Notes under the pieces: generated by a model
Database searches by the model: none
What the model saw: only the letters and a program-made list of their open reading frames with translations
Told to the model about the DNA's origin: nothing
Part shown: positions 33,055 through 41,109 of the stretch, piece after piece
Position numbering within the stretch: position 1 is the stretch's first letter
Layout of the letters: every line of letters starts with the position of its first letter
Translations under genes and position numbers: made by a program
DNA from: Allobosea sp. CRIB-10
GTDB lineage: Bacteria; Pseudomonadota; Alphaproteobacteria; Rhizobiales; Beijerinckiaceae
NCBI RefSeq assembly: GCF_900112185.1
Contig: NZ_FOKP01000007.1
Location: 62,001-126,000, forward strand
DNA: 64,000 bases
Reading direction: 5' to 3'

Positions 33055-34644
33055 TCAGTGGCCGCCGCCGCCTGCTCCGGGCTTAGGCGCTGGCGGCTTG
33101 CTCATGAAAATCGCGAGCACGACCAGGGCGCCGAAGATCACGGTCAGGCCGAGGAAGACGTCGCCGAAGGCCATGATCAGCGCCTGCTTGTGGGCACGCT
33201 GGGTCAGCAGCTTCAGCGCCATGGCTTGGGCGGCGTCGCCATATTCTGCGAACCGCTGGACCATCGCGGCGAGGTTTTCCTCGGCGATCTGGCGGCCGGC
33301 TGCGACCGCTTCGTGCAGGCGGGTGATGTGCAGGTCGGTGCGGCTGTTGAGCAGGGTGTTGATGACCGCGAGCCCGACCGCGCCGCCGAGGTTGCGGGTG
33401 AGGTTGTAGAGGCCCGATGCGTTCTTCAGCTGCTGCGGCGGCAGGGTGCCGAGGGCGAGGTTGTTGATCGGCACCATGCACAGCATCAGCGAGCAGCCGC
33501 GCAGGATCTGCGGGATCAACAGTTCGTGAAAATCCCAGTCGGCGGTGATGGCCGAGGCAAGCCAGGTGCCGAGCGCGAAGCCGCCGAAGCCGATCATCAT
33601 CATGATGCGCGGGTCGAGCTTGGCCGAGAGGCGCCCGGCGATCGGCGCGGTCAGGAACATGGCGAGGCCGGTGACGAACATGGTCTCGCCGATCATCAGC
33701 GCGTCATAGCCGCGGATGCGCCCGAGATAGACCGGGTAGAGATAGGTCAGGCCGTAAAGGCCGATGCCCATGGTGAACGAGAACAGCGAGCCGAAGGCGA
33801 AGTTGCGGTTCCTGAAGGCGTAGAGGTCGACGAGCGGATCGTCGCGCGTCAGCGCCCGCCAGAAGAACAGCACCGCGCCGACGATCATCACGACGGTGAA
33901 GAGCACGATCTCGTGGCTCTCGAACCAGTCGAGCCGCGTACCCTCCTCGAGCACGTATTCCATGCTGCCGAGGAAGGCGGCCATGGCGCCGAGCCCGACC
34001 CAGTCGAAGCGCTTGAGCAGGCTGTGGTCTGGCTTGTCGAAGTCGATCAGGTTCCAGGCGGCGATGGTGACGCCGATGCCGGGGATGACATTGACCAGGA
34101 AGAGCCAGTGCCAGGAGAAGGCATGGCTGAGATAGCCGCCGACCGTCGGGCCGATGGTCGGGGCGAGCGTCGCGATGAGCCCGATCAGCGGCGAGACGAT
34201 CGGCCGTTTCGAGGCCGGGAAGATGGTGAAGGCAGCGGCGAAGACGCCGGGGATCATGCCGCCGCCGATGAAGCCCTGGACCGCGCGCCACAGGATCATC
34301 TCGTTGATCGAGCTCGACATGGCGCAGAGCACGCTCGAAATGGTGAAGCCGGCGGCGGCGATCGAGAAGAAGACGCGGGTCGAGAGCGCCCGGCTGAGAT
34401 AGCCGGAGAGCGGGATCATGATCACTTCGGCGATCAGATAGGCGGTCTGGACCCAGGCGATCTCGTCGCTGGAGGCCGACAGGCCCGCCTGGATCTCGGC
34501 GAGCGAGGCCGAGACGATCTGGATGTCGAGGATCGCCATGAACATGCCGAAGACCATCGCCATGAAGGCGAAGATCCGGCGCATCGGAATGGCGTCCTCG
34601 GCCGGCGCGGCAGCGGCCGGGATGGTGGTCGTGGCGGTGGCCAT
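33055..34644 (-). CDS. emrB: DHA2-family multidrug efflux MFS transporter (EmrB-like)
   Basis: A 529-residue inner membrane protein with about 14 predicted helices. The LDIQIVSASLAEIQ segment in helix 1, WVQTAYLIAEVIMIPLSGYLS in helix 2, and PTIGPTVGGYL (motif C of antiporters, near 165) identify the DHA2 drug/proton antiporters. It should work with the membrane-fusion protein encoded just upstream (EmrA-like) and an outer membrane channel to expel hydrophobic drugs. Control by the TetR protein at 36162 is likely. Confidence 0.92.
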   Translation of the reverse strand: MATATTTIPAAAAPAEDAIPMRRIFAFMAMVFGMFMAILDIQIVSASLAEIQAGLSASSDEIAWVQTAYLIAEVIMIPLSGYLSRALSTRVFFSIAAAGFTISSVLCAMSSSINEMILWRAVQGFIGGGMIPGVFAAAFTIFPASKRPIVSPLIGLIATLAPTIGPTVGGYLSHAFSWHWLFLVNVIPGIGVTIAAWNLIDFDKPDHSLLKRFDWVGLGAMAAFLGSMEYVLEEGTRLDWFESHEIVLFTVVMIVGAVLFFWRALTRDDPLVDLYAFRNRNFAFGSLFSFTMGIGLYGLTYLYPVYLGRIRGYDALMIGETMFVTGLAMFLTAPIAGRLSAKLDPRIMMMIGFGGFALGTWLASAITADWDFHELLIPQILRGCSLMLCMVPINNLALGTLPPQQLKNASGLYNLTRNLGGAVGLAVINTLLNSRTDLHITRLHEAVAAGRQIAEENLAAMVQRFAEYGDAAQAMALKLLTQRAHKQALIMAFGDVFLGLTVIFGALVVLAIFMSKPPAPKPGAGGGGH

Positions 34645-34806
34645 GCCGGCCTCCAGCTTCGGGCTTCAGCTTTGGTTTGAAGCCGGGCCCCCGGCCCGAG
34701 GAGCGCCGTGAGGCGCGGTGCGCTTTGGCCCAGAAGGGGCGATTGAGCCTTGGCACATCGCCATTCCCCGGTCGGGAACGGCTCCTCGGGTCGAGGGCCC
34801 GGAAAC

Positions 34807-36012
34807 TTATTTCTGTGCGCTCGGGCGCGGATCGATCGAGACCACGACCGACATGCCCGGACGCAGCACGTGCTTGCCCGCCGCCTCCTGCGAGAGGGCG
34901 ATGCGGACCGGCACGCGCTGGACGATCTTGGTGAAGTTGCCGGTGGCGTTGTCGGGCGGCAGCAGGGTGAAGACCGAGCCGGTGCCGCCGGCGATGCCGC
35001 TGACCGTGCCGTCGAACACCTGGCCGGGCAAAGCGTCGACAGTGATCTTCGCTTTGTCGCCGATCTTCAACGGGCCGACTTGCGTCTCCTTGAAGTTGGC
35101 GTCGACATAGACCTGGTCGAGCGGAACGATCGACATCAGGCGCTTGCCGGCGCCGACGAGGTCGCCGAGCTGCATGTTGGTGTTGGCGACGAGGCCGTCG
35201 ATCGGCGCCGAGATCGACATGAAGGAGAGGTCGCGCGCCGCTTTGTCCTCGGCGACCTTGAGCTCGTCGATCTGGCGGGCGGCCTCGACGCGCTGGGCCT
35301 TCAGCACCTCGATATTGGCCTGGGCCTGGACGATGCCGGCCTTGGCGCTGGCGAGCGAGGCGACGGCCTGGTCACGTGCCGCGGTGGCGGCGTCGAGCGT
35401 CGCCTGCGAGCCATAGGACTTGGCGGCGAGATTGCTGGCGCGATCGTAATCGGCGGCGGTGCGGGTGACGGCGGCCTCGGCGGAGGTCTGCTGCGCCTGC
35501 GCCTGCTGCAGGCTGGCGCGGGCGGCCTCGACCTGTGCATCGATGCGCGAGAGGGTCGCCTTGGCGGTGGCGCTCTTGGCCTTTGCGCTCTCCAGCGCGA
35601 TGCGCTGGTCGCCGTCGTCGAGCTTGACCAGAGGCTGGCCGGCCTTGACCTCCTGGTTCTGCTTCACTGAGATCGCGGCGATGTTGGCGGGCAGCTTGGC
35701 CGAGATCGTCGCCATCTCGGCGCCGACATAGGCGTCGTCGGTCGAGACGATGAAGCGGCCATTGCGCCACCAGTCGACACCGAACCAGAGACCGGCGGCG
35801 AATGCGGTGCCGGCGACGAGGATCAGCGCGACGCGTTTGGCGCCGCTGCGCTTGGGAGCAGGCTTGTCGCCCGTCTGCGAGGCGGCGGCGCGCTCCTCGT
35901 CGGCCTTGCGGGCTTCGACGGGGGCTGGCGTCTGTTCGAGCACGGGGTCGACCAGCTTCAGCCGGTCGCGACGGAGCTCGGAGCGCTTTTCAACTGTGGA
36001 TTCGACAGTCAT
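34807..36012 (-). CDS. emrA: Membrane fusion protein of the Emr pump (EmrA/HlyD)
   Basis: A 401-residue protein with a single N-terminal membrane helix (VALILVAGTAFAAGLWF, about 60-76), a lipoyl-like hairpin (VKQNQEVKAGQPLVKLDDGD) and a long alpha-helical coiled coil (about 120-215), then beta-barrel segments. I set the start at 36012 (MTVEST); the upstream frame to 36093 spans the operator region and is not part of the family. It lies 162 bases upstream of emrB. Its promoter carries two TetR-type palindromes. Confidence 0.9.
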   Translation of the reverse strand: MTVESTVEKRSELRRDRLKLVDPVLEQTPAPVEARKADEERAAASQTGDKPAPKRSGAKRVALILVAGTAFAAGLWFGVDWWRNGRFIVSTDDAYVGAEMATISAKLPANIAAISVKQNQEVKAGQPLVKLDDGDQRIALESAKAKSATAKATLSRIDAQVEAARASLQQAQAQQTSAEAAVTRTAADYDRASNLAAKSYGSQATLDAATAARDQAVASLASAKAGIVQAQANIEVLKAQRVEAARQIDELKVAEDKAARDLSFMSISAPIDGLVANTNMQLGDLVGAGKRLMSIVPLDQVYVDANFKETQVGPLKIGDKAKITVDALPGQVFDGTVSGIAGGTGSVFTLLPPDNATGNFTKIVQRVPVRIALSQEAAGKHVLRPGMSVVVSIDPRPSAQK

Positions 36013-36038
36013 GGTGTCAATGGCCTGACGATCTGATT

Positions 36039-36056
36039 TCGAACCGCTTGGTTCGA
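36039..36056. promoter_or_regulatory. TetR-type operator, site 1
   Basis: TCGAACC-N4-GGTTCGA is an inverted repeat 26 bases upstream of the emrA start. It shares the CGAACC/GGTTCG arms with site 2 at 36099-36120. The two sites together sit in the 149-base divergent region between emrA and its TetR gene and should bind that repressor. Confidence 0.7.
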
Positions 36057-36098
36057 TTGCGCTTGAAATAGCGCCATCGGCGAGGCATATCAAGAGGA

Positions 36099-36120
36099 AA
36101 TCGAACCGATCGGTTCGATT
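36099..36120. promoter_or_regulatory. TetR-type operator, site 2
   Basis: A perfect 22-bp palindrome, AATCGAACCGA joined to its mirror, lies 41 bases upstream of the TetR start. Its arms repeat those of site 1. Perfect symmetry and location make it the strongest operator candidate for the divergent emrA and tetR genes. Confidence 0.8.
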
Positions 36121-36161
36121 ATTTTTGCAAGCGCGAACATGCGCAAGACGGATGGAACAGG

Positions 36162-36830
36162 ATGAGCGCGACGCTGGAGCCCCGGCATGTCAAGGCGATC
36201 TCCCGTAACCGGCGGGTTGCCGGCGCCGACCCGGAGAAGCGGCACCAGATTCTCGAAGGGGCGCATGCTGTGTTCACCGCGCGGGGCTTCGACGCGGCCA
36301 GCATGAACGACATCGCCGCGGCGGCGAACGTCTCCAAGGGCACGCTCTATGTCTATTTCGAGGACAAGGAGCACCTTTTCGTCGCGCTGATCGAGCGCGA
36401 GCGCGAAAAGCAGAAGCAGGGTATGTACGAAGCGCTGGCGGAGGAGCCTGGCCTCGAACAGGCGCTGACGAACTTCGGCAGCGGGCTGGTGCGTCTACTT
36501 ACCAATCCATTCGCGCTGAGCGCCCATCGGATCGTGCTGGGCGTCGCCGAGCGCATGCCCGATCTTGGCCGCGAATTCTACGAGCGCGGCCCGATGCAGG
36601 GCGCGCAGCGGCTCGCCGCATTCCTCGACCAGCGTGTCGCCAAGAGCGAACTGGCGATCGACGACACCGCCCTTGCCGCGGCGCAGTTCGTCGATCTCGC
36701 GCAATCGACCCTGATGCGCCCGCGCCTGTTCAACGCAGTGCGCACCCCGCCGAGCGAGGATGAGATTGCGCGTGTCGTCGGCGAGGCGGTGGCGATGTTC
36801 ATGATGCGTTACGGCGTAAAGAAGCCCTGA
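36162..36830 (+). CDS. TetR-family repressor of the Emr pump
   Basis: A 222-residue regulator. The N-terminal helix-turn-helix ([20 protein letters not shown], then [25 protein letters not shown], about 28-75) matches TetR; the rest is the ligand-binding domain. It is transcribed away from emrA and shares with it a 149-base region holding two CGAACC/GGTTCG palindromes. It likely represses the pump and itself until a drug-like ligand binds. The upstream in-frame ATG is not favoured over 36162. Confidence 0.9.
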   Translation: MSATLEPRHVKAISRNRRVAGADPEKRHQILEGAHAVFTARGFDAASMNDIAAAANVSKGTLYVYFEDKEHLFVALIEREREKQKQGMYEALAEEPGLEQALTNFGSGLVRLLTNPFALSAHRIVLGVAERMPDLGREFYERGPMQGAQRLAAFLDQRVAKSELAIDDTALAAAQFVDLAQSTLMRPRLFNAVRTPPSEDEIARVVGEAVAMFMMRYGVKKP

Positions 36831-36855
36831 GGTGGCTCAACGCGCCGTTGCGGGC

Positions 36856-37803
36856 TCAGTGCCCGGTCACCTTGCGTGCCCTGATGCGCTCGCGATGGGC
36901 GGTATAGAGGCCTGACGCGATGATGATCGCGGAGCCGAGCCAGGTGAAGGCGTCCGGCAGCACCGAGAACAGGACGAAGCCGAAGGCCGAGGCCCAGAGC
37001 AGCTGGACATAGGAGAACGGCGCCAGCAGCGAGGCGTCGGCATGCCGGAAGGCCTGGATCACGAACCAGTGGCCGACGGTCGAGGAGACGCCGATGAACA
37101 GGCCGACCAGCAGCGCCTCCGTCGACAGCGGCTGCCAGGTGAGGGGCTGGAGGGCGGATAGCACGATGCAGCCGACCACCGCCGACCAGGCGAGCGTCGT
37201 CACCGGGTTCTCGGTCGCGCTCATCATGCGGGTGACGATCAGCGCAAAGGCCCAGGTCACGGCCGACAGCACCGGCAGCATAGAGGCGAGCTGGAAATCG
37301 CTGCCCCCGGGACGAACGACGATCAGCACGCCGATCAGGCCGACGGCCGTCGCGGTCCAGCGCCGCCAGCCGATCTTCTCGCCGAGGAGCGGGATCGAGA
37401 GAGCGGTGACGAAGAGCGGCGAGACGAAGCTCGTCGCGGTCGCGTCTGCAATCGGCAGGTATTTCAGCGATGAGACGAACAGGATCGAGGAGACCGTGAC
37501 GGCGACGCCGCGCAGGATCTGCATGCTCGCGCGCCGCGGCTTCAGCTGCTTGAAGCCGCCTGGAGCCGCGACGGCCAGCATGATCAGCGCGAAGGCGGCA
37601 TAGCGCAGCCAGACGACCTGGATCGCCGGCGTCGTCGCGGTGAGGTATTTCGAGGCGACGTCGGCGGCGGAGAGGAAGACGCTGCCGAGCAGCATCAGGC
37701 CGATGCCGCGCAGGCTGTTGTCGCGTCGCGGCGCAGGGCGTTGCGGCGGCTCAGCCGGAACTGGTTCGACCGGCAGAGGCACTCTGGTCAAGGTGTCGGG
37801 CAA
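36856..37803 (-). CDS. EamA-family (DMT) permease
   Basis: A 315-residue inner membrane protein with about ten helices and two EamA repeats (first near 30-155, second near 170-300), e.g. GIGLMLLGSVFLSAADVASKYL. Exporters of this family move amino acids, metabolites or small hydrophobic compounds; the substrate is unknown. It ends convergently with the TetR gene and is read away from asd. Confidence 0.88.
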   Translation of the reverse strand: MPDTLTRVPLPVEPVPAEPPQRPAPRRDNSLRGIGLMLLGSVFLSAADVASKYLTATTPAIQVVWLRYAAFALIMLAVAAPGGFKQLKPRRASMQILRGVAVTVSSILFVSSLKYLPIADATATSFVSPLFVTALSIPLLGEKIGWRRWTATAVGLIGVLIVVRPGGSDFQLASMLPVLSAVTWAFALIVTRMMSATENPVTTLAWSAVVGCIVLSALQPLTWQPLSTEALLVGLFIGVSSTVGHWFVIQAFRHADASLLAPFSYVQLLWASAFGFVLFSVLPDAFTWLGSAIIIASGLYTAHRERIRARKVTGH

Positions 37804-37898
37804 GGTCTTCGGCGAATCTCGATGGGCGGGGCGAGCCTAGCCGATGACCGGGACGATCCCTTGCGCAAATCCGGCACGGCCGCCATGCGTGCGCGCAA

Positions 37899-37925
37899 GA
37901 AAAAGGCGGGCGCGAGGCCCGCCTT
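37899..37925 (-). terminator. Intrinsic terminator after asd
   Basis: A nine-pair stem (AAGGCGGGC and its mirror, loop GCGAG) is followed on the minus strand by a short run of T. It lies 31 bases beyond the asd stop at 37956 and is read in the asd direction. Confidence 0.75.
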
Positions 37926-37955
37926 GAAATTTTCTTTAAAGGAATCGCGCTGAAC

Positions 37956-38990
37956 TCAGGCGGCTTGCTTGCGCGGCTGGATCAGCTTGCGGTTGACCAG
38001 CACCTCGGCGATCTGGACCGCATTGAGCGCGGCGCCCTTGCGCAGATTGTCCGAGACGCACCAGAAGGCGAGGCCGTTCTCGACCGTGGCATCCTCGCGG
38101 ATGCGCGAGATATAGGTCGCATCCTCGCCGGCCGCCTCATGCGGGGTGATGTAGCCACCGGGCTCGTGCTTGTCGATGACGAGGATGCCGGGCGCCGTGC
38201 GCAGCACCTCGCGCGCCTCGTCGGCCGTGATCGGCTTCTCGCATTCGATGTTGACGCTCTCGGAATGGCCGATGAAGACCGGCACGCGCACGCAGGTGGC
38301 GGTCAGCTTGATCTTCGGATCGAGGATCTTCTTGGTCTCCGCCATCATCTTCCACTCTTCCTTGGTGAAGCCGTCCTCCATGAAGACGTCGATCTGCGGA
38401 ATGAGGTTGAAGGCGATGCGCTTGGGGAACTTCTTGGCCTCGACCTCGCCGGCGGCGAAGACCGAGCGGGTCTGGTTGAAGAGCTCGTCCATCGCCTCCT
38501 TGCCGGCGCCGGAGACAGACTGATAGGTCGAGACGACGACGCGCTTGACGCCGAAGCGCTCATGCAGCGGCTTCAGCGCCACGACGAGCTGCGCCGTCGA
38601 GCAGTTCGGGTTGGCGATGATGTTCATCTTGCTGAAGCCGGCGGCCGCGGCGGCGTTGACCTCCGGCACGACCAGCGGCACGTCGGGATGCATGCGCCAG
38701 GTCGAGGAGTTGTCGATCACGACGGCGCCTTGCGCGCCGATCTTCGGCGACCATTCCTTCGAAACCGCGCCGCCGGCCGACATCAGGCAGATATCGGTGT
38801 CGGAGAAATCGTAATGCTCGAGCGCCTTCACCTTCAGCGTCTTGTCGCCGAAAGAGACCTCGGTGCCGACCGAACGGGAAGAGGCGAGCGCCACCACCTC
38901 GCTGACGGGGAAAGCGCGCTCGGCGAGAATGTCGAGCATTTCATGGCCCACATTGCCCGTGGCGCCGACGACCGCGACCTTGAAGCTCAT
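37956..38990 (-). CDS. asd: Aspartate-semialdehyde dehydrogenase
   Basis: A 344-residue NADPH-dependent enzyme that reduces aspartyl phosphate to aspartate semialdehyde, the branch point to threonine, methionine, lysine and diaminopimelate. The cofactor motif VVGATGNVGHEML lies at 8-20 and the catalytic cysteine is Cys130 in NPNCSTAQL; ISFGD-type and GHSES segments also match. The ATG is preceded by AGAAGGAA. A Thr/Lys-rich leader ORF lies 125 bases upstream (39115-39183), suggesting attenuation control. Confidence 0.95.
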   Translation of the reverse strand: MSFKVAVVGATGNVGHEMLDILAERAFPVSEVVALASSRSVGTEVSFGDKTLKVKALEHYDFSDTDICLMSAGGAVSKEWSPKIGAQGAVVIDNSSTWRMHPDVPLVVPEVNAAAAAGFSKMNIIANPNCSTAQLVVALKPLHERFGVKRVVVSTYQSVSGAGKEAMDELFNQTRSVFAAGEVEAKKFPKRIAFNLIPQIDVFMEDGFTKEEWKMMAETKKILDPKIKLTATCVRVPVFIGHSESVNIECEKPITADEAREVLRTAPGILVIDKHEPGGYITPHEAAGEDATYISRIREDATVENGLAFWCVSDNLRKGAALNAVQIAEVLVNRKLIQPRKQAA

Positions 38991-39065
38991 CTTCGTGAAT
39001 TCCTTCTGGCGAAACCGGTTGTGCCTCCCCGGGGAGCCGTCGCCGCTGATCTCGCTTGCGGGTTC

Positions 39066-39133
39066 GGCCGGTTGACCCCGGCCGGGGGGGAGAACCCGGA
39101 TTCGAGGCGACGTGTCAGTGCGACGTCCGGGTT
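39066..39133 (-). promoter_or_regulatory. Structured leader of asd between leader peptide and start
   Basis: The 449-base gap between asd and the next gene contains, reading toward asd, a TTGACT -35-like hexamer (39261-39266), the leader ORF, a hairpin with 8-bp arms (39093-39100 and 39126-39133), and a CCGGCC-rich hairpin (about 39066-39085). Mutually exclusive folding would be needed for attenuation; I can see only the arms, not the alternatives. The rest of the gap, 39267-39439, shows nothing gene-like. Confidence 0.5.
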
Positions 39134-39183
39134 TTCCCGGCCGTCGTTTTGGTCGTGGTTTTCGTCGTCAGACGGAACGTCAC
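39115..39183 (-). CDS. Putative threonine-rich leader peptide of asd
   Basis: A 22-codon ORF in the asd leader, too short for a normal gene call, starts with GTG at 39183 and ends with TGA at 39115. It encodes Met-Thr-Phe-Arg-Leu followed by TTKTTTKTT and then AGKTRTSH, giving ten threonines and three lysines. This resembles thrL-type attenuation peptides. A 7-codon ORF (39180-39203, ATG ATG start) ends on the GTGA junction, so the start may be translationally coupled. Pairing arms AACCCGGA and TCCGGGTT (39093-39100, 39126-39133) overlap its 3' end. No clear U-tract follows, so the mechanism may not be classical. Low confidence as a gene, high as a signal. Confidence 0.6.
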   Translation of the reverse strand: MTFRLTTKTTTKTTAGKTRTSH

Positions 39184-39439
39184 TGAGCCAACCTGAGCAT
39201 CATCGCGAAGCCGGGAGATAGGTGCCCGGCCCGCAATCCCAAACACAAGCCGCCGTAAAAAGTCAATCGTCCTGCGGGCGCATCGCCATTAACCCTGCCT
39301 CCTTACTGGCCATTGACCCTGTTTCGCGAAGGATCTCGCCCGGTAACGACCTGCTCATCGCGGCCGGCGAAAGCTGGCCTGCGAGTGGTGGCGAGGCGGC
39401 TTGCGGGGGTGCGGGCCGCCCAACGGGTCGGGTTCTGTC

Positions 39440-40546
39440 GTGTCCGGGGACGAGATCAGCGCCATCTGGCAGCGAGTCAAATTGCGCCTGCAGGAAAGCG
39501 GCCAACGCCTTCAGCCGCGTCTGCAGGGCCTGGCCGAAGTCGCGCCGGGTCGCTTCGATCTCGCCGCGCGGCTGGTCGATCTCGCCGACGTGACCGAGGC
39601 CGGTCTTGCGCGGATCTTGCGGCCGATCCGGCGTGCGCTGCGCTCCGGCGTGATCGGCCTGACCGGCGGCCTCGTTTGGCGCGGTCTTGCAGCCCTGACC
39701 GGCATCAGCCTGACCGCGATGCTCGTTGCCGGCCTCTCGTCCGGTTCGTCCGAGCCCGCGCTCGCTAGTCTTGCCTCACCGACAGAGGCTTCGGTTGCTT
39801 CCACGGTCCGTGATGTTCGCCTTCAGGCGCTGCCGATCGCGGCCGGGCAGGATGGCTGGGTGGCGATCGGCCGTCCGATCGCGCTGTTCGGGCTGGACTC
39901 GCCCGAACTCGACAAGCGCAGCGGTTATGAGGCGCGGCGCAGCCAGGACGGCCAGCGGCGGGAAGACCTGCTGAGTTTCGGCGAGTTCGATGGCGACAAG
40001 TCGTTCCTCTCGCTCAAATTCCAGGTCAACCGCGATGCGCAGGTCCAGAAGGCGTTGGCCGGCCAGTCGCAGCCCTTCGTGATCACGCTGGTGCGCGAGA
40101 GCGCGGCGCGCGGGCTCTCGGTCGGGCGCAGCGGTGCTGCCACCACGATCGAGACCAAGTTCGGTATCGTCGAGACCGCCGATATCGGCCTCAGCGACGG
40201 CACGTCCGGACGGGCGTGCATCGCCTTCCGCCATCTCGATGGGGCGGCGCATCTGTCCTTCTCCGGCTGGTGGTGCGGCAGCGAGGCGCGGCCGGCCGAC
40301 CGGGCGCAACTGATCTGCCTGATCGACCGGATCGATCTTCTCAGCGCCGGCGACGATCCCGAATTGCGTGCCAGTTTTGCCCGCACCGAGCTCAACCGCC
40401 GGCAGGGCTGCTCGGTGCCGCGGCTGGCCGCGACCGGGCGCAAGAGCTCCTGGCTCGATGCCGACGCCAAGGCGCCGGCATTGCGGCCGACCAAAGCATC
40501 GGACCGAAAAGTGGAGTCCACTTTTCGGAAAACTCCGATGCTCTGA
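39440..40546 (+). CDS. Unrecognised protein with one membrane helix; C-terminus from repeat
   Basis: A 368-residue protein not assigned to a family. The N-terminal 80 residues are amphipathic and Arg/Leu-rich, a single membrane segment follows (about 75-98), and the remainder is a soluble, possibly periplasmic region with two conserved-looking cysteines (GRACIAF and WWCG) and a third in LICLIDR. The GTG at 39440 is my chosen start; there is no strong ribosome site. The last 16 residues and the stop are encoded by repeat copy A2 (from 40495), so the natural C-terminus may have been shorter. Function unknown. Confidence 0.6.
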   Translation: MSGDEISAIWQRVKLRLQESGQRLQPRLQGLAEVAPGRFDLAARLVDLADVTEAGLARILRPIRRALRSGVIGLTGGLVWRGLAALTGISLTAMLVAGLSSGSSEPALASLASPTEASVASTVRDVRLQALPIAAGQDGWVAIGRPIALFGLDSPELDKRSGYEARRSQDGQRREDLLSFGEFDGDKSFLSLKFQVNRDAQVQKALAGQSQPFVITLVRESAARGLSVGRSGAATTIETKFGIVETADIGLSDGTSGRACIAFRHLDGAAHLSFSGWWCGSEARPADRAQLICLIDRIDLLSAGDDPELRASFARTELNRRQGCSVPRLAATGRKSSWLDADAKAPALRPTKASDRKVESTFRKTPML

Positions 40547-40597
40547 TAACGAGATAGATCACCGTCATCGCGTCCTGTCGGACACGCGGTGATCTAG
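40495..40597. repeat. Mosaic palindromic intergenic element, copy A2
   Basis: AGCATCGGA (40495-40503) pairs with its mirror at 40534-40542 around CCGAAAAGTGGA and its mirror. A second module (TAGATCACCG at 40555-40564 and its mirror at 40587-40596) follows, containing ATCGCGTCCT. Plan and words match copy A1 at 24951-25064. The first module lies inside the 3' end of the upstream coding frame. Confidence 0.75.
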
Positions 40598-40745
40598 CGG
40601 CAAGCAGGCACCGCCGCGGTAACGGCCTCGTGTTGCGGCGGCGCACTGGCGGACCGCAACAAAAGCATTAACTCAAGAATTGTATCGTCAGCGATAGCCG
40701 GTCCGCCAGCAGCCTCGGCGGGGGCAACCGCCTCAGGAGATCGTC

Positions 40746-41051
40746 ATGCGTTCGCTTTCCCGTCTTGCCGCCGGCTTGGCCCTGTCAGTTGCAGCCGTCA
40801 CTTTCGCGGTCTCGGTCGCCGAGGCCCAGCAGCAGCGCAAGCCCTTGCGCGTCACCGTGCAGAAGCGCAGCTATTTCGACGCTGGCAATGTCGTGCCGGT
40901 CGGCAGCATGAACCGCTATGCGTCGCAGCATTTCGTGGCGAGCCCGGTCTATTCCGCAGCCGGCGAGCTCTACGGCGAGGGCACGCTGCCTTCGCGCATC
41001 GGCTCGGGCGCCAACCCCTTCGCCAACAGCTTCTCGACGCCGCGCTTCTGA
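40746..41051 (+). CDS. Small secreted hypothetical protein
   Basis: A 101-residue protein with a cleavable signal peptide (hydrophobic to about residue 26, ending AEAQ). The mature part is basic and aromatic: VQKRSYFDAGNVVPVGSMNRYASQHF and a C-terminal Asn/Phe/Pro-rich tail ending in SFSTPRF. I do not recognise it. It is followed by a strong terminator at 41073-41100 shared with hss. Confidence 0.7.
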   Translation: MRSLSRLAAGLALSVAAVTFAVSVAEAQQQRKPLRVTVQKRSYFDAGNVVPVGSMNRYASQHFVASPVYSAAGELYGEGTLPSRIGSGANPFANSFSTPRF

Positions 41052-41072
41052 GCGGTTGCGAGTTTTGAATCG

Positions 41073-41100
41073 AAAAGGCCCGCCGTGAGGCGGGCCTTTT
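41073..41100. terminator. Bidirectional intrinsic terminator
   Basis: A 12-pair stem, AAAAGGCCCGCC and its mirror with a GTGA loop, has A/T runs on both flanks. It lies between the plus gene ending at 41051 and the minus hss gene ending at 41110, so it can end transcripts from both sides. Confidence 0.88.
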
Positions 41101-41109
41101 GCGCTGGGC

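Noticed and set aside
39126..39133. Classic intrinsic terminator in the asd leader
   Set aside because: The hairpin arms exist but no T run follows on the asd strand.
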